From JANXUC01 sp043782485 (GTDB lineage: Bacteria; Acidobacteriota; Terriglobia; Terriglobales; Acidobacteriaceae), in assembly GCA_043782485.1 (NCBI GenBank), contig JAYWAL010000055.1:34121-98120 (forward strand): 64,000 nt of DNA, written 5' to 3'. Shown piece by piece: positions 51,474 to 60,641 of this stretch (positions are counted from its first letter, which is position 1; each line of letters begins with the position of its first letter). The notes under the pieces were generated by a model. It did not search any database, was not told the DNA's origin, and was given only the letters and a program-made list of their open reading frames with translations. The position numbers were made by a program, and so were the translations under genes.

Positions 51474-52415
51474 GTGGCGTTTTACCTCGGCATTGACGGC
51501 GGCGGCAGCAAGACTTCGTGCGTCATCGGCGACGAGTCGAACGTTCTAGGAAAGGGCCACGCTGCGGGTTCCAACGTTTTGCGCGTGGGGGAGCCAGCTG
51601 CTCGTGCCGCCCTGCAAGGGGCCATTGTCGCCGCCTGTGCCGCTTCCGGCGTGGAGTCTTCCACTCTAACCAATACTTTTGCGGGCGTGGCGGGTGTGGG
51701 GCGCGCTGACGTCCGTGAGTTTGTCTTGCAGGTGCTTCGCCAGGTCGTGAGCGGCGAAGTCTCTGTCGTAACCGACGCCGATATCGCGCTGTATGCCGCC
51801 TTCAGAACCGGCCCTGGCGTCGTCGTGATCGCCGGCACCGGTTCGATCGCGCTGGCGCAGACTGGCCAAGGTATCGCTGACCAAGGTATCGCCGACCAAG
51901 GCAACACCGCCCGCGCCGGAGGCTGGGGCTGGGCCATCTCCGACGAAGGTTCCGGGCCATGGATTGGACGTGCCGCCGTGAGGGCGATCTTGCGGGCGCG
52001 TGATACCGGGCACGTTGCTGCGATGGAACGCGATATCCTGCATGCCTGGCAAGTCGCCGATTTTGAGCAGCTAGTGCGCGCCGCCAATGCTCTGCCACAG
52101 CCTGATTTCGGTGCGCTCCTGCCAATTGTTGTCCAAGCGGCGGATGCGGCGGATCTATTGGCCATCGGCATCTTCACCGAGGCCGGAAGGGAGCTGGCTT
52201 CGCTGGCGGCTCTGGCGGCGAAGCGCCTTTTTCCGGAGGGGAAGAACATCCGCATGGCCATGTCCGGCGGTGCTTTCGAACATGCCCCCGGTCTGCGGAA
52301 AGCTTTCTACAATAGTGTTCAGGAACGTTTGCCCAACGCCGAGTTGCAGGCGGAACTGGCTGATCCAGTGCGGGGAGCTTTGCAAATGGCGCGCGACGCG
52401 GCAAACAGAGTCTGA
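51474..52415 (+). CDS. BadF/BadG/BcrA-type ATPase, probable N-acetylglucosamine kinase
   Basis: The 313-residue product has an ASKHA ATPase fold with phosphate-1 motif DGGGSKTSCVIG (residues 7-18), VVTDADIALYAAF, the phosphate-2 AGTGSIAL and the GWGWAISDEGSGPWIGRAA segment of the GlcNAc-kinase-like group. Together these suggest an amino-sugar kinase rather than a reductase activator. After the AGTGS loop there is a duplication of GIADQ, due to a 15-base tandem repeat. The GTG at 51474 starts just before the ATP site; GTG at 51459 is possible. It is one of a run of three plus-strand genes. Confidence 0.85.
   Translation: MAFYLGIDGGGSKTSCVIGDESNVLGKGHAAGSNVLRVGEPAARAALQGAIVAACAASGVESSTLTNTFAGVAGVGRADVREFVLQVLRQVVSGEVSVVTDADIALYAAFRTGPGVVVIAGTGSIALAQTGQGIADQGIADQGNTARAGGWGWAISDEGSGPWIGRAAVRAILRARDTGHVAAMERDILHAWQVADFEQLVRAANALPQPDFGALLPIVVQAADAADLLAIGIFTEAGRELASLAALAAKRLFPEGKNIRMAMSGGAFEHAPGLRKAFYNSVQERLPNAELQAELADPVRGALQMARDAANRV
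51871..51900. repeat. In-frame 15-bp tandem duplication in the kinase gene
   Basis: GTATCGCTGACCAAG and GTATCGCCGACCAAG are adjacent and code for IADQG twice, extending a loop near the ATP site. Confidence 0.9.
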
Positions 52416-52417
52416 CC

Positions 52418-53149
52418 ATGGCATCCACTGGCTCTCCCATTCCCGATCCGAGCGCAAACGACAGCGCGGCAGATGCGTGGCTGGCGGCAGCATCGGATCC
52501 GGCAATTTCCGAGGCCGCTGCCCTGGTCTTGCTGCGCCAGAGCGCTATGCTGGCCGTCGCCATCGAGGCCTTGGCCAAGAATCGCGCCATCGCCAGCGCA
52601 CGCAAAGTGCAACGCGCATTGCTACTGCACGCGCACACGCCTCGCCATGTGTGGTTGCCCCTGACGCGAAACTTGTTCACCCTGGAACTGGTGCAGGTGG
52701 CGCTTAGTCCCACCGTTTCAGGGGACGTGCAGCGCTCCTGCGAAGATGCCGTGCTGGCGCGAATCCGGACGATTTCGCTGGGCGAGCGCAAGGCGTTGGC
52801 GCGCCGTTCGACCACCCGCTTAGCGGCGGCTTTGCTGCTCGATAGCGACGGTGCTGTGGTGCATGCGGCGCTCGACAATGGTCGCTTGACGGAAGCGGGT
52901 GTTGTGCAAGCTCTGCTGCGGCAGGTTGCGTCGCCAGCGTTGGTCGAGGCCGTTTGTCATCATCCAAAGTGGTCGGTGCGGCGCGAGGTTCGTCTGGCTG
53001 CGTTGCGTAACGAACACACCACGCTGGCAGTGGCGCTGCAGTTTGCCTATGAGCTGAGTCCGCGGGAGCTGCGGGAGATATTGCATGGGTCGTTGCTGCG
53101 GGCGGAAATTTGCGAGGTGTTGTTGCGGGAGATTCCTGAGTCTGAGTGA
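52418..53149 (+). CDS. Alpha-helical repeat protein of unknown function
   Basis: The 243-residue product starts 2 bases after the kinase stop. It is mostly helical, with repeated Ala/Leu-rich helix pairs such as LVLLRQSAMLAVAIEALAKN, ALLRQVASPALVEAVCHHPK and VRREVRLAALRNEHTTLAVA. The late part resembles HEAT-like units in which a helix ends with HPKWSVRREVR. There is no signal peptide and no catalytic motif. Close spacing suggests translational coupling with the kinase, but no joint role is known. Confidence 0.7.
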   Translation: MASTGSPIPDPSANDSAADAWLAAASDPAISEAAALVLLRQSAMLAVAIEALAKNRAIASARKVQRALLLHAHTPRHVWLPLTRNLFTLELVQVALSPTVSGDVQRSCEDAVLARIRTISLGERKALARRSTTRLAAALLLDSDGAVVHAALDNGRLTEAGVVQALLRQVASPALVEAVCHHPKWSVRREVRLAALRNEHTTLAVALQFAYELSPRELREILHGSLLRAEICEVLLREIPESE

Positions 53150-53204
53150 GGTATTTCGGCGGCGGTGGAAGTGACTGTGGGGAACTCCCTGACATTGCCA
53201 ATAA

Positions 53205-53400
53205 TTCTTAAGAAATGTCATTCCGCGCGAAGCGAAGAATCCCTACTTCCTTCACGGTGCGATATTCTTGCCGCCTTTCTCACATTGCCGCCAGCAAGTG
53301 GGTGCCATGGGCCAGCAGCAAAGTGAGAGAGTTTGCGGCGGTGCTGCTTGAATCGAGGGTCCGGGGATTCCTCGCTTCGCTTTGGAATGACATTCGCTGC
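53205..53400. repeat. GTCATTC-type inverted repeat
   Basis: AAATGTCATTCCGCGCGAAG (53212) and, inverted, GGAATGACATTCG (53382) enclose about 150 bases, with AAGCGAAGAATCCC and GGGGATTCCTCGCTTCG forming the inner arms. It belongs to the family at 15605, 35725 and 38428. Confidence 0.8.
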
Positions 53401-53414
53401 GGTGGAAATCAAAA

Positions 53415-53993
53415 TTGAAACTCCAACCCCTAAAAGCGCTGCGAGACTCCGAGCTCTGGTCCGCTGCATGGGAGCCGGTTTCGCGCCCAGCTGTTCTGGG
53501 CTGGACCGCCTTTTACGTCGCCTTCCTCATCTACGCCGCCACCAATGCAAGCGGCTTCCTGTTCATCGATAGCGCCAATCTGGTGGTCCATGAAGGCGGC
53601 CATCTCCTCTTTGGCTGGCTCGGACAAACGCTGGGCTTGTGGGGCGGAACCATTCTGCAATGGGCGGTCCCGTTGCTGCTAGCGGCGTATTTTTTCGCCC
53701 AGCGGCAGACGACGGCGTTCGCGTTTTCGCTATTTTTCTTTTTTGAAAACTGGCTGTACGCGGCGAGTTACATGGCGGACGCGCGGGCGATGGCGTTACC
53801 GCTCGTGACAACCGGTGATCCGGATTTTATCGAGCACGATTGGAATACGATTTTCAGTAGCCTAAGGCTGCTGCCCTATGACACAACCATTGCCGGAGTC
53901 GTGCGGCTCGGGGGTTGGGTCGGGATGCTTGGAACGGTCGGGTGGTTGCTGTACCAGGCTTTTCAAACGAGGCGATCTACCCTCGCATTGTGA
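53415..53993 (+). CDS. Membrane protein with HExxH motif (M50-like), unknown
   Basis: The 192-residue product starts at TTG (GGTGG upstream). It has about four membrane helices and a HEGGH motif in LVVHEGGHLLFGWLGQ just after the first or second helix. HExxH inside or near a helix with the GHLLFG pattern resembles site-2 protease-like M50 peptidases. However, the second M50 signature (NxxPxxxLDG) is not seen; a conserved EHDWNTIFSSLRLL and YMADARAMALP are present instead. It is therefore a putative intramembrane metalloprotein. An AI-2E permease gene converges on it. Confidence 0.7.
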   Translation: MKLQPLKALRDSELWSAAWEPVSRPAVLGWTAFYVAFLIYAATNASGFLFIDSANLVVHEGGHLLFGWLGQTLGLWGGTILQWAVPLLLAAYFFAQRQTTAFAFSLFFFFENWLYAASYMADARAMALPLVTTGDPDFIEHDWNTIFSSLRLLPYDTTIAGVVRLGGWVGMLGTVGWLLYQAFQTRRSTLAL

Positions 53994-54029
53994 CTTTGCC
54001 CGGTATTGTGAACAGAAACGGTTCAGCCA

Positions 54030-55118
54030 CTACTTCCGAGACGAAAACCCCGCTCCGAGTGCGTAGTCTCCCAGGGGCCCGAACGTGCGCTTTTCCGTAT
54101 ACAGTCGCCACCGGTGCCACACAATTCGCAAACTGGCCATCACAGGAATCGACAGGTACACTCCCAGCACGCCCGCTAACTCTCCTCCAGCCAGAACTCC
54201 GAACACGGCCGCCAGGGGATGTAATTCCATGCGTTCGCCCATGATCTTGGGCGAGATGACGTAGTCCTGAATTCCACGCCAGACCGCTAGGAAGACCACC
54301 AATCCAATCCAGTGCTGGTAGCCGAGCAGTAAAGCAATTCCCAAAATAAGAACAGCCGCGACCAGGGGTCCGACCACCGGAATGAACTCCAGCAAGCCGC
54401 CCGCGGTGCCCAGGGTCATGGCATAGGGCACGCGCATGATGCCGAGTCCGACCGAATACACCACCAGCGACAAGAGCGCCAGACTCAATTGGGCGCGGAT
54501 GAAGTGCGCCAGCATCTGATTCATATCCGTGAGGACGCCTTCGAGGAATTCTCGTTGGGCGCGGCCCTCGACCGAATTCAGCAGGAACTGGCCAAAGGCG
54601 TGGCCATCGCGCAGGAAAAAAACGGAAAGAATTGGCACCAGTACCAGCAGCCAGGCTTGCTTGGCTGCCTCGGCAAGCCGCAGGCCCACGCGTTGCGCCA
54701 GGTTCAAAACCTCGGCGCGATGGTTCACCAGGATCGTCTTTACCCACTTCCGTGTGTGCGCGCTCCATCCGTTCTGCGCGCCAATCTGATCGGCGATTTG
54801 CCCAGTGCTCAGCGTTTCCACCAGCGGATTGACGGAATCGTTCAAGCGCGTCGCCTGTTGTGCAATTCGAGGTCCCACGGAGAGCAGGAGCCAAGCCACT
54901 AGCGCCAGCAGCACCACATAAATTAGAGCGATCGCCCGAGTGCGCCCCCGAACGATTTTTTGCAGACGCGACACCAACGGGTCCATCAGATAAGCAAAGA
55001 AGATCGCGAACAAAAACGCCACTAGCGTATGCCGGACGGAGTAGACAACGTACAGCCCCAGAGCGAACAGGAGCACCGTGAAGAGAATGCGCGATGTGCG
55101 TGTGTCAACTGGGGTCAA
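54030..55118 (-). CDS. AI-2E family transporter (UPF0118)
   Basis: The 362-residue product has about eight membrane helices and the family pattern: LVAFLFAIFFAYLMDPLV near the start, LTDMNQMLAHFIRAQLSLA, and the C-terminal GLLEFIPVVGPLVAAVLILG, IQDYVISPKIMGERMELHP and GGELAGVLGVYLSIPVMASL. Members move autoinducer-2, act as sodium/proton antiporters or have no known cargo. Nothing here favours one. It is a single gene, facing the HExxH membrane protein, with 247 bases of non-coding DNA before korB. Confidence 0.93.
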   Translation of the reverse strand: MTPVDTRTSRILFTVLLFALGLYVVYSVRHTLVAFLFAIFFAYLMDPLVSRLQKIVRGRTRAIALIYVVLLALVAWLLLSVGPRIAQQATRLNDSVNPLVETLSTGQIADQIGAQNGWSAHTRKWVKTILVNHRAEVLNLAQRVGLRLAEAAKQAWLLVLVPILSVFFLRDGHAFGQFLLNSVEGRAQREFLEGVLTDMNQMLAHFIRAQLSLALLSLVVYSVGLGIMRVPYAMTLGTAGGLLEFIPVVGPLVAAVLILGIALLLGYQHWIGLVVFLAVWRGIQDYVISPKIMGERMELHPLAAVFGVLAGGELAGVLGVYLSIPVMASLRIVWHRWRLYTEKRTFGPLGDYALGAGFSSRK

Positions 55119-55365
55119 ATGCGGATCCTTCTACTTTTATCCTAACTGTGAAAGTGGCGTTGGGCAAACCCCGTCGCGGATCTGGGGGGATGGCATTTCC
55201 TCGGGGGGCGATTTCCGTTTCTGGAAGACTGGCCCGGAGCCCACACAGCCGCAAGGACGGCATCTTGTTTTTCTCTGGGTTTCTGTGGTGGATTGCCTTA
55301 GATCACGGTTGTCCCCGAAGCCTCGCGCGTCCGCTTATTGGACGGAAGGTCTCGAGGCGGCCGCG

Positions 55366-56418
55366 TTACATCAATTCGGCCATGGCCGCATCCAGCGCCG
55401 ACTTTGGCGGGCGAACGCGATCCTGGGACAGCGTGGCCAGCGGGTCGTCCACCATGTTCAACAGGTCCACGAACGAGGGCTTGTCGGGATTGATGTAAAA
55501 CACGCCGGTGAGGACTTCGCCTTTAACGTGGGCATCATGCAGTCTCTGCATGGCCAGGCCTTGGTCGCGCGGATCGTAGTCTTCTTCCAGTTTGCGAAGC
55601 AGTAGCTTGGAGCCGTCGTGCATGGTGACGTTGACCGCGGTGCCTGGCTCGTACTCGACGTCGATTTCCTCGAAGTGGGGTACGAAGCTGACCTCGTGCA
55701 GAGGCTCCTCGTGGTCTTTCATGTACTGATAAGACTTGGTGGAGCCTTCATGATCGTTGAATGTGACGCAAGGGGAGACCACGTCGAGCATGACGGTGCC
55801 CTTGTGGGCGATGGCGGCCTTGAGCATGGCGCTGAGCTGCTTCTTGTCGCCGGAGAAGGAGCGACCAACGAACGTGGCGCCGAGCTGCACCGCGAGCAGG
55901 CAAGTATCGATAGGCGGCAGCTCGTTGACGACGCCGCTCTTAAGTTTCGACCCGACATCAGCGGTGGCGGAGAACTGGCCCTTGGTTAGACCATATACGC
56001 CATTGTCTTCAATGATGTAGATCATGGGCAGGTTGCGGCGCATGAGGTGGACGAACTGGCCGATGCCAATCGAGGCAGTGTCGCCGTCGCCGCTGACGCC
56101 GAGGCCTAGCAGGGAACGGTTGGCCAGGAGCGCTCCGGTGGCTACCGATGGCATGCGGCCATGTACGGAATTGAAGCTGTGCGAGCGGCTCATGAAGTAG
56201 GCGGGCGTTTTCGAGGAGCAGCCGATGCCGCTGAGCTTGGCCAAGCGTTCGGGCTGCACGCCCATTTCGTACATGGCCTCGATGATGCGCTCGGAGATTA
56301 CGTTGTGGCCGCACCCGGCGCAGAGGGTGGTTTTGCTGCCTTTGTATTCCAGGACGGTGAGGCCGATGCGATTGACTTTGGGCGCGACTGGGGTGGTGGA
56401 CACTGGATTAGTAGACAT
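55366..56418 (-). CDS. korB: 2-oxoacid:ferredoxin oxidoreductase beta subunit (probably 2-oxoglutarate)
   Basis: KorB binds thiamine pyrophosphate and a [4Fe-4S] cluster and, with KorA, oxidises 2-oxoglutarate to succinyl-CoA while reducing ferredoxin. The 350-residue product has CAGCGH (33-38), the TPP motif GDGDTASIG with a downstream Asn139 (IIEDNGVYGLTKGQFS), and other cysteines (GCSSK, SPCVTFND). The order is korA then korB with a 2-base gap. The substrate is inferred from the fused gamma-alpha form of the partner, which is usual for KOR. Confidence 0.93.
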   Translation of the reverse strand: MSTNPVSTTPVAPKVNRIGLTVLEYKGSKTTLCAGCGHNVISERIIEAMYEMGVQPERLAKLSGIGCSSKTPAYFMSRSHSFNSVHGRMPSVATGALLANRSLLGLGVSGDGDTASIGIGQFVHLMRRNLPMIYIIEDNGVYGLTKGQFSATADVGSKLKSGVVNELPPIDTCLLAVQLGATFVGRSFSGDKKQLSAMLKAAIAHKGTVMLDVVSPCVTFNDHEGSTKSYQYMKDHEEPLHEVSFVPHFEEIDVEYEPGTAVNVTMHDGSKLLLRKLEEDYDPRDQGLAMQRLHDAHVKGEVLTGVFYINPDKPSFVDLLNMVDDPLATLSQDRVRPPKSALDAAMAELM

Positions 56419-56420
56419 GG

Positions 56421-58256
56421 CTATTTTCCTTCCATCGACAGGATGTGGTCGGTGACGGAGCGGGCGTCCGCAGGGAGGCCATCCATGTGGCTGATGCTGC
56501 GAAGCCGGGTGAGGAGCGCGGGTTCCAGATCCAGCTTGAGGAGGCTGAGCATTTGCGCGTCGCGATTTTGCTCGACCACGTAGATGCGATCGTGGGATTG
56601 CACGAAGTCGTGGACTTCGCGGGAAAATGGGAAGCCTCGCAGGCGCAGGTAGTCGGTCTCCAGCGCGTACTCGGCACGCAACTGGTCGCGTGATTCGGTG
56701 ATAGCCCAGTGGGTGGTGCCGTAGGCGATGATGCCTATTTTCGACTTGCCACTGGCTACGAGTTCGGGTCGTGGCACATGGGAGCGGGCGGTCTCAAACT
56801 TGCGGTTGAGTCGCTCCATGTTGTTCTCATAGTCGTCCGGCTTTTCGGTGTATTGTGCCTTTTCGTTGTGGCCGCTGCCACGGGTAAAATAGGCGGCACC
56901 GGGATGGTCGGTTCCGGGCAGGGTGCGGTAGCCAATGCCGTCGCTGTCCACATCTCGGTAGCGCTGGAAGCCGCCGAGACGCTCAAGATCGGCCTTGCCG
57001 AGGACTTTGCCCCGATCCAGCGGCTTTTCCGGATATTGGAATGGGTCGGCCATCCAGTTATTCATGCCGAGGTCGAGATCCGACATGACGAAGACGATGG
57101 TCTGGAAGCGCTCGGCCAGGTCGAAAGCGTCGCCAGCCATGGTGAAGCACTCCTCCACCGAGGCCGGAAACAGCAGGATGTGCTTGGTATCGCCGTGCGA
57201 TAGAAATGCCGTCGAAAGCACATCACATTGCGCAGTGCGGGTGGGCAATCCGGTCGACGGTCCCACGCGCTGGACATCCCAAACCACAGCGGGAACTTCC
57301 GCGTAGTAGCTGTAGCCCGCGAATTCGGCCATGAGCGAGATGCCGGGACCGGCCGTGGCGGTCATAGCGCGCGCGCCAGCCCAGCCCGCTCCCAGGACCA
57401 TGCCGATGGCTGCAAGCTCGTCTTCAGCCTGGACAACGGCGAAAGTCGCCTTGCCGTCAGGGCCGATACGCGACTCTTTCAGATATTCGATGAGCGACTC
57501 TACCAGCGAGGACGAAGGCGTAATGGGATACCACGTGACCACCGTGACGCCAGCGAAAACGGCACCTAGGGCGGCTGCCGAGTTGCCATCGATGATGATT
57601 TTTCCTGAGGTCTTATTGCTGCGCTCAATCCGGAAGCGATCTTGCTTTGGCAAAGAGGTCTTCGCGTATTCAAACCCAGCTTTGGCGGCGCTCAAGTTCA
57701 ACGCCGCAGCCTTCACTTTCTTCGCGAACTGGCGCTGGATGGCGATTTCGATTTCCTTCATGTCGATGTCCAGAATCTGCGCCACCACGCCAACGTAGAT
57801 CATGTTGCGGACCAGCTTGCGTACTTTCGCCTCTACGCCGACAGAACCCAGAATCTTGTCGTAGGGCACGGAATAAAACACCAGGTCAGTGCGCAGCTCA
57901 TTCAGCTTCAGAGGCTCGTCAAAGAGCACAGACGATCCGGGCGCGAGCGACAACACGTCGTCCTTGGCCGTCTCCGGGTTCATGGCGACGAGGAAGTCAA
58001 TTTCCTTCTTGCGCGCAATGTAGCCATGCTGATTGGCGCGGATGGTGAACCAGGTAGGTAAACCCGCAATGTTGGAAGGGAACAGGTTTTTGCCGGAAAC
58101 GGGCACGCCCATCTGGAAGATGGCGCGCAGAAGAACGGAGTTGGAACTCTGCGAACCCGATCCGTTCACGGTGGCGACAGAAATGCTCATGTCGTTGACA
58201 ACATGGGCAGAATCAGGGTTCTGGGGGTTGTGGACAGCAAGGTCCGAGGTAGCCAT
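56421..58256 (-). CDS. korA: 2-oxoacid:ferredoxin oxidoreductase gamma-alpha fusion subunit
   Basis: The 611-residue product fuses the gamma domain (about 25-205, e.g. ILLRAIFQMGVPVSGKNLFP is the analogous start SNSVLLRAIFQMGVPVSGKN) to the alpha pyrimidine-binding domain (from about 225: IIDGNSAAALGAVFAGVTVV, YPITPSSSLVESLIEYL, and QAEDELAAIGMVLGAGWAGA). The short-chain-specific POR alternatives are usually separate subunits. The SSSL-E and AEDE segments mark the active site. A TATAAT 65 bases upstream is the likely promoter. With korB, it gives the ferredoxin-linked step of the TCA cycle. Confidence 0.94.
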   Translation of the reverse strand: MATSDLAVHNPQNPDSAHVVNDMSISVATVNGSGSQSSNSVLLRAIFQMGVPVSGKNLFPSNIAGLPTWFTIRANQHGYIARKKEIDFLVAMNPETAKDDVLSLAPGSSVLFDEPLKLNELRTDLVFYSVPYDKILGSVGVEAKVRKLVRNMIYVGVVAQILDIDMKEIEIAIQRQFAKKVKAAALNLSAAKAGFEYAKTSLPKQDRFRIERSNKTSGKIIIDGNSAAALGAVFAGVTVVTWYPITPSSSLVESLIEYLKESRIGPDGKATFAVVQAEDELAAIGMVLGAGWAGARAMTATAGPGISLMAEFAGYSYYAEVPAVVWDVQRVGPSTGLPTRTAQCDVLSTAFLSHGDTKHILLFPASVEECFTMAGDAFDLAERFQTIVFVMSDLDLGMNNWMADPFQYPEKPLDRGKVLGKADLERLGGFQRYRDVDSDGIGYRTLPGTDHPGAAYFTRGSGHNEKAQYTEKPDDYENNMERLNRKFETARSHVPRPELVASGKSKIGIIAYGTTHWAITESRDQLRAEYALETDYLRLRGFPFSREVHDFVQSHDRIYVVEQNRDAQMLSLLKLDLEPALLTRLRSISHMDGLPADARSVTDHILSMEGK

Positions 58257-58320
58257 CTTGGGGGAAAAGCTCCAGTCCGTGGGGCTGTTTGGCCCGGCAC
58301 TGAGAATCGGTTAACCCCTT

Positions 58321-58326
58321 ATTATA
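58321..58326 (-). promoter_or_regulatory. Probable -10 element of korAB
   Basis: A consensus TATAAT on the minus strand lies 64 bases before the korA start, leaving a leader of about 57 nt. No matching -35 was found. Confidence 0.4.
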
Positions 58327-58479
58327 CGGCAGTTGGGGCGGAAAGGCCCTTGGTGCCGCTCTGGAGTGAGCGTCGTCACAAAACCCCGTGACGTGCGGCA
58401 TCGTCCCAAGTTGGCTTTTCAAGCAGAATCGGAACTGCACCGTTGCAATCGCAGCCCTGCAAGAAGACGGAGGCAGCCT

Positions 58480-59367
58480 ATGGGCAGCTCAACGAACGCC
58501 GTCCGAGACGTAGAAGTTCCCCCAATCCTGGGGCAAGATCCGAAAAAGACTTTTCCGCGGCAGAGAGCACAACAACTGCTGGTAGCGTGGCATCCTCCCC
58601 AAATACCGAAGGCGGACGACAGATTGTTCAGCGCTGTTCTGCTGGAAACGCCAGGCGTGGAGCGCCGCCGCCGCAAAGTCTCCGCTATCTTATCGATTCT
58701 CGTGCAATGCGTCGTGCTCGGGCTCGTCATCCTCATCCCACTCTGGTTCACCGACGCGCTCCCGAAACAGCAGTTGCTCACGTTCCTGATAGCCCCGCCG
58801 CCACCACCGCCTCCGGCTGCCGCGCCTGAGGCCGCCGCACACGCTGTGCAGCGCGTAACCAGTGAAGTGATGAATGGCAGTCTGCGCTCGCCAACCAAAA
58901 TTCCGACAAAAGTGCAAATTATCCATGAAGAAGAAGCCCCCCTCATTTCCGGGGGAATTGTGGGCGGCGTGCCGGGCGGAATACCGGGAGGACAGTTGGG
59001 TGGAGTGATTGGGGGCATCCTGAGTTCCACGTCCAGCGTGGCGATGGTGCCGAAACTGAGTTCCCAGGCTGCTTCGCAGCGCCTTCGCATTTCGCAAGGC
59101 GTGACCAGAGGACAATTGCTGGAGAAAGTCGAACCAGTCTATCCGCCGCTAGCGCAGCTGGCGCGCATTGAGGGAATCGTGGTGCTGCGCGCCATTATCT
59201 CTAAGGCAGGCGAAATTGAAAACCTGGAGCTGGTGAGTGGGCCGCCTTTGCTGGTGCCAGCCGCGATTGGCGCTGTGAAGAAGTGGCGCTATCGCCCCTT
59301 TCTGCTCAATGGAGTGCCAATGGAAGTGGACACGCAGGTTACGGTCACGTTCCGGATATCAAGTTGA
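58480..59367 (+). CDS. tonB: TonB-like energy transducer protein
   Basis: The 295-residue product starts at an ATG with GGAGG upstream. It has one N-terminal membrane helix (about residues 75-95, ILVQCVVLGLVILIPLW), a Pro-rich stretch (APPPPPPPAAAPEAAA), a Gly-rich segment (GGIVGGVPGGIPGGQLGGVIGG), and a C-terminal TonB domain (VYPPLAQLARIEGIVVLRAII, then WRYRPFLLNGVPMEV). TonB couples the proton motive force to outer-membrane receptors. A receptor is encoded at 11883. No exbB or exbD is near. The frame extends upstream but with poor similarity. Confidence 0.93.
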   Translation: MGSSTNAVRDVEVPPILGQDPKKTFPRQRAQQLLVAWHPPQIPKADDRLFSAVLLETPGVERRRRKVSAILSILVQCVVLGLVILIPLWFTDALPKQQLLTFLIAPPPPPPPAAAPEAAAHAVQRVTSEVMNGSLRSPTKIPTKVQIIHEEEAPLISGGIVGGVPGGIPGGQLGGVIGGILSSTSSVAMVPKLSSQAASQRLRISQGVTRGQLLEKVEPVYPPLAQLARIEGIVVLRAIISKAGEIENLELVSGPPLLVPAAIGAVKKWRYRPFLLNGVPMEVDTQVTVTFRISS

Positions 59368-59907
59368 ATGAATGTGCTGCGCCGCAATGACCTTGGCGGT
59401 CGCGATCACCTGGCCAACATGGCGCTGGGTGTGATCGGCTACGTGGATTAGCAATCCAGCCACCGTAGTGGGCAGGCCCTTTCGACCCACTGCCCTGGCT
59501 TCGTCGAGGGAGGCAGGGTGGATGAGGCGAATGCGGTCGGTGCCACTCGCCAGGGCGGCGGCGACTTCCGCCAATAGGTCGCTGGTGCTCGACGCTGCGT
59601 CGGCTTCCAGTTCCGATTGCAGGTCAGCGAGTTGACGAGCATTCAAAGGCTTGCCTTCGGCATAGGTGAGGAGTCGATCCACGCTGCGCGCAATGTGCCG
59701 CAGGTGAAACGCCACCGATGGCAGGCCAGAGACGCTGGCGTTGATTTCCGCGTCGGTCAGTGGCAGGCAATAGAGCGCAATGTCTTCCTGGGCTAATTCC
59801 AGGGCATGGAGGACAGCTCGAGCAACGGACGGAACTTCGGTGAGCGTTCCGCGCAGCCATGGTTCGGTGGATGAGGGATGGGGCAATTCGGTGGATGCGT
59901 CGCTCAT
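59359..59907 (-). CDS. DinB-family four-helix-bundle protein
   Basis: The 182-residue product fits the DinB/DUF664 fold with the metal histidines in AFHLRHIARSVDRLL and LIHVADHTQRHVGQV. The family includes mycothiol- or bacillithiol-dependent transferases and many uncharacterised stress proteins. No thiol is implied here. Its stop codon overlaps the end of tonB by 9 bases on the opposite strand. The N-terminal 20 residues (TELPHPSSTEPW) are unstructured. Confidence 0.88.
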   Translation of the reverse strand: MSDASTELPHPSSTEPWLRGTLTEVPSVARAVLHALELAQEDIALYCLPLTDAEINASVSGLPSVAFHLRHIARSVDRLLTYAEGKPLNARQLADLQSELEADAASSTSDLLAEVAAALASGTDRIRLIHPASLDEARAVGRKGLPTTVAGLLIHVADHTQRHVGQVIATAKVIAAQHIHST

Positions 59908-59974
59908 GCCATTATCTTAGCCTCCTGCTGCTGCTCGCTTGCTCTCCCGCTCTTGGCTTCTGCTATCTTGCCTT

Positions 59975-60592
59975 ATGGCCCGTTCTCCCAGCCTTTGCGG
60001 CGTAATTCTTGCAGCTGGAGCTTCGACGCGCATGGGGCGCGACAAAGCGCTACTGCCCTGGCCGCCGAAGAATGAGGTGGGCGGCACGTTCGTTTCCGAG
60101 GCGATTCGCTCTTTGAACGCGCACGTGGATCTGGTGATTGTGGTCGCCGGGGCGAACCTTGAGCAACTTGCTCCGGTAGTTTACGCCGAGGGAGCGTTCC
60201 TGGTAGAGAACACGACTCCCGAGCAAGGGCAGTTCAGTTCCTTGCGTGTGGGATTGCAGGATGTACTCAGTCGCGGGCGGGACGCGGCGATCATTACCCT
60301 GGTGGACCGTCCGCCGGTGCGACCGGCGACTTTGGAAATCCTGCTGGCGGCTTTTGTTGAGGCGCTGGAAAGAAAGAAATGGGCCGTAGTGCCCGAATTT
60401 GAGGGACGGCACGGCCACCCCATCCTGGCCAGCCGCGAAATGCTGGAAGCGTTTCTTCGCGCTCCGGCCACGGCAACGGCCCGTGAAGTGGAGCGCACGT
60501 CGCAGGCGTTTCTGGAGTATGTTCCGGTGGACGATGAGTTCGTAATTCAGAACGTCGACACGCCCAGCGAGTATGGCGCTCTGGTAGAGTAG
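59975..60592 (+). CDS. MobA-like NTP transferase (molybdenum cofactor cytidylyltransferase family)
   Basis: The 205-residue product has the nucleotidyltransferase signature GVILAAGASTRMGRDKALLPW, and later LVDRPPVRPATLEILL and PEFEGRHGHPILAS. In the MocA/MobA/NTP_transf_3 group these transfer CMP or GMP to molybdopterin. In xanthine-dehydrogenase gene clusters a MocA protein makes the cytosine dinucleotide cofactor. No molybdenum enzyme gene is present here, and one characteristic Asp of the VDxP-type motif is kept (VDRP). Ribosome site weak; the start at 59975 is selected by homology. Confidence 0.88.
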   Translation: MARSPSLCGVILAAGASTRMGRDKALLPWPPKNEVGGTFVSEAIRSLNAHVDLVIVVAGANLEQLAPVVYAEGAFLVENTTPEQGQFSSLRVGLQDVLSRGRDAAIITLVDRPPVRPATLEILLAAFVEALERKKWAVVPEFEGRHGHPILASREMLEAFLRAPATATAREVERTSQAFLEYVPVDDEFVIQNVDTPSEYGALVE

Positions 60593-60641
60593 TGGTTCTG
60601 TCATGTCAACTTTTTGTTGTCCGGAAAGGATTTTCGATTCC

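Noticed and set aside
54030..55118. Quorum-sensing exporter role for the AI-2E family protein
   Set aside because: The family is functionally mixed and no luxS or related gene is in the window, so no cargo is assigned.
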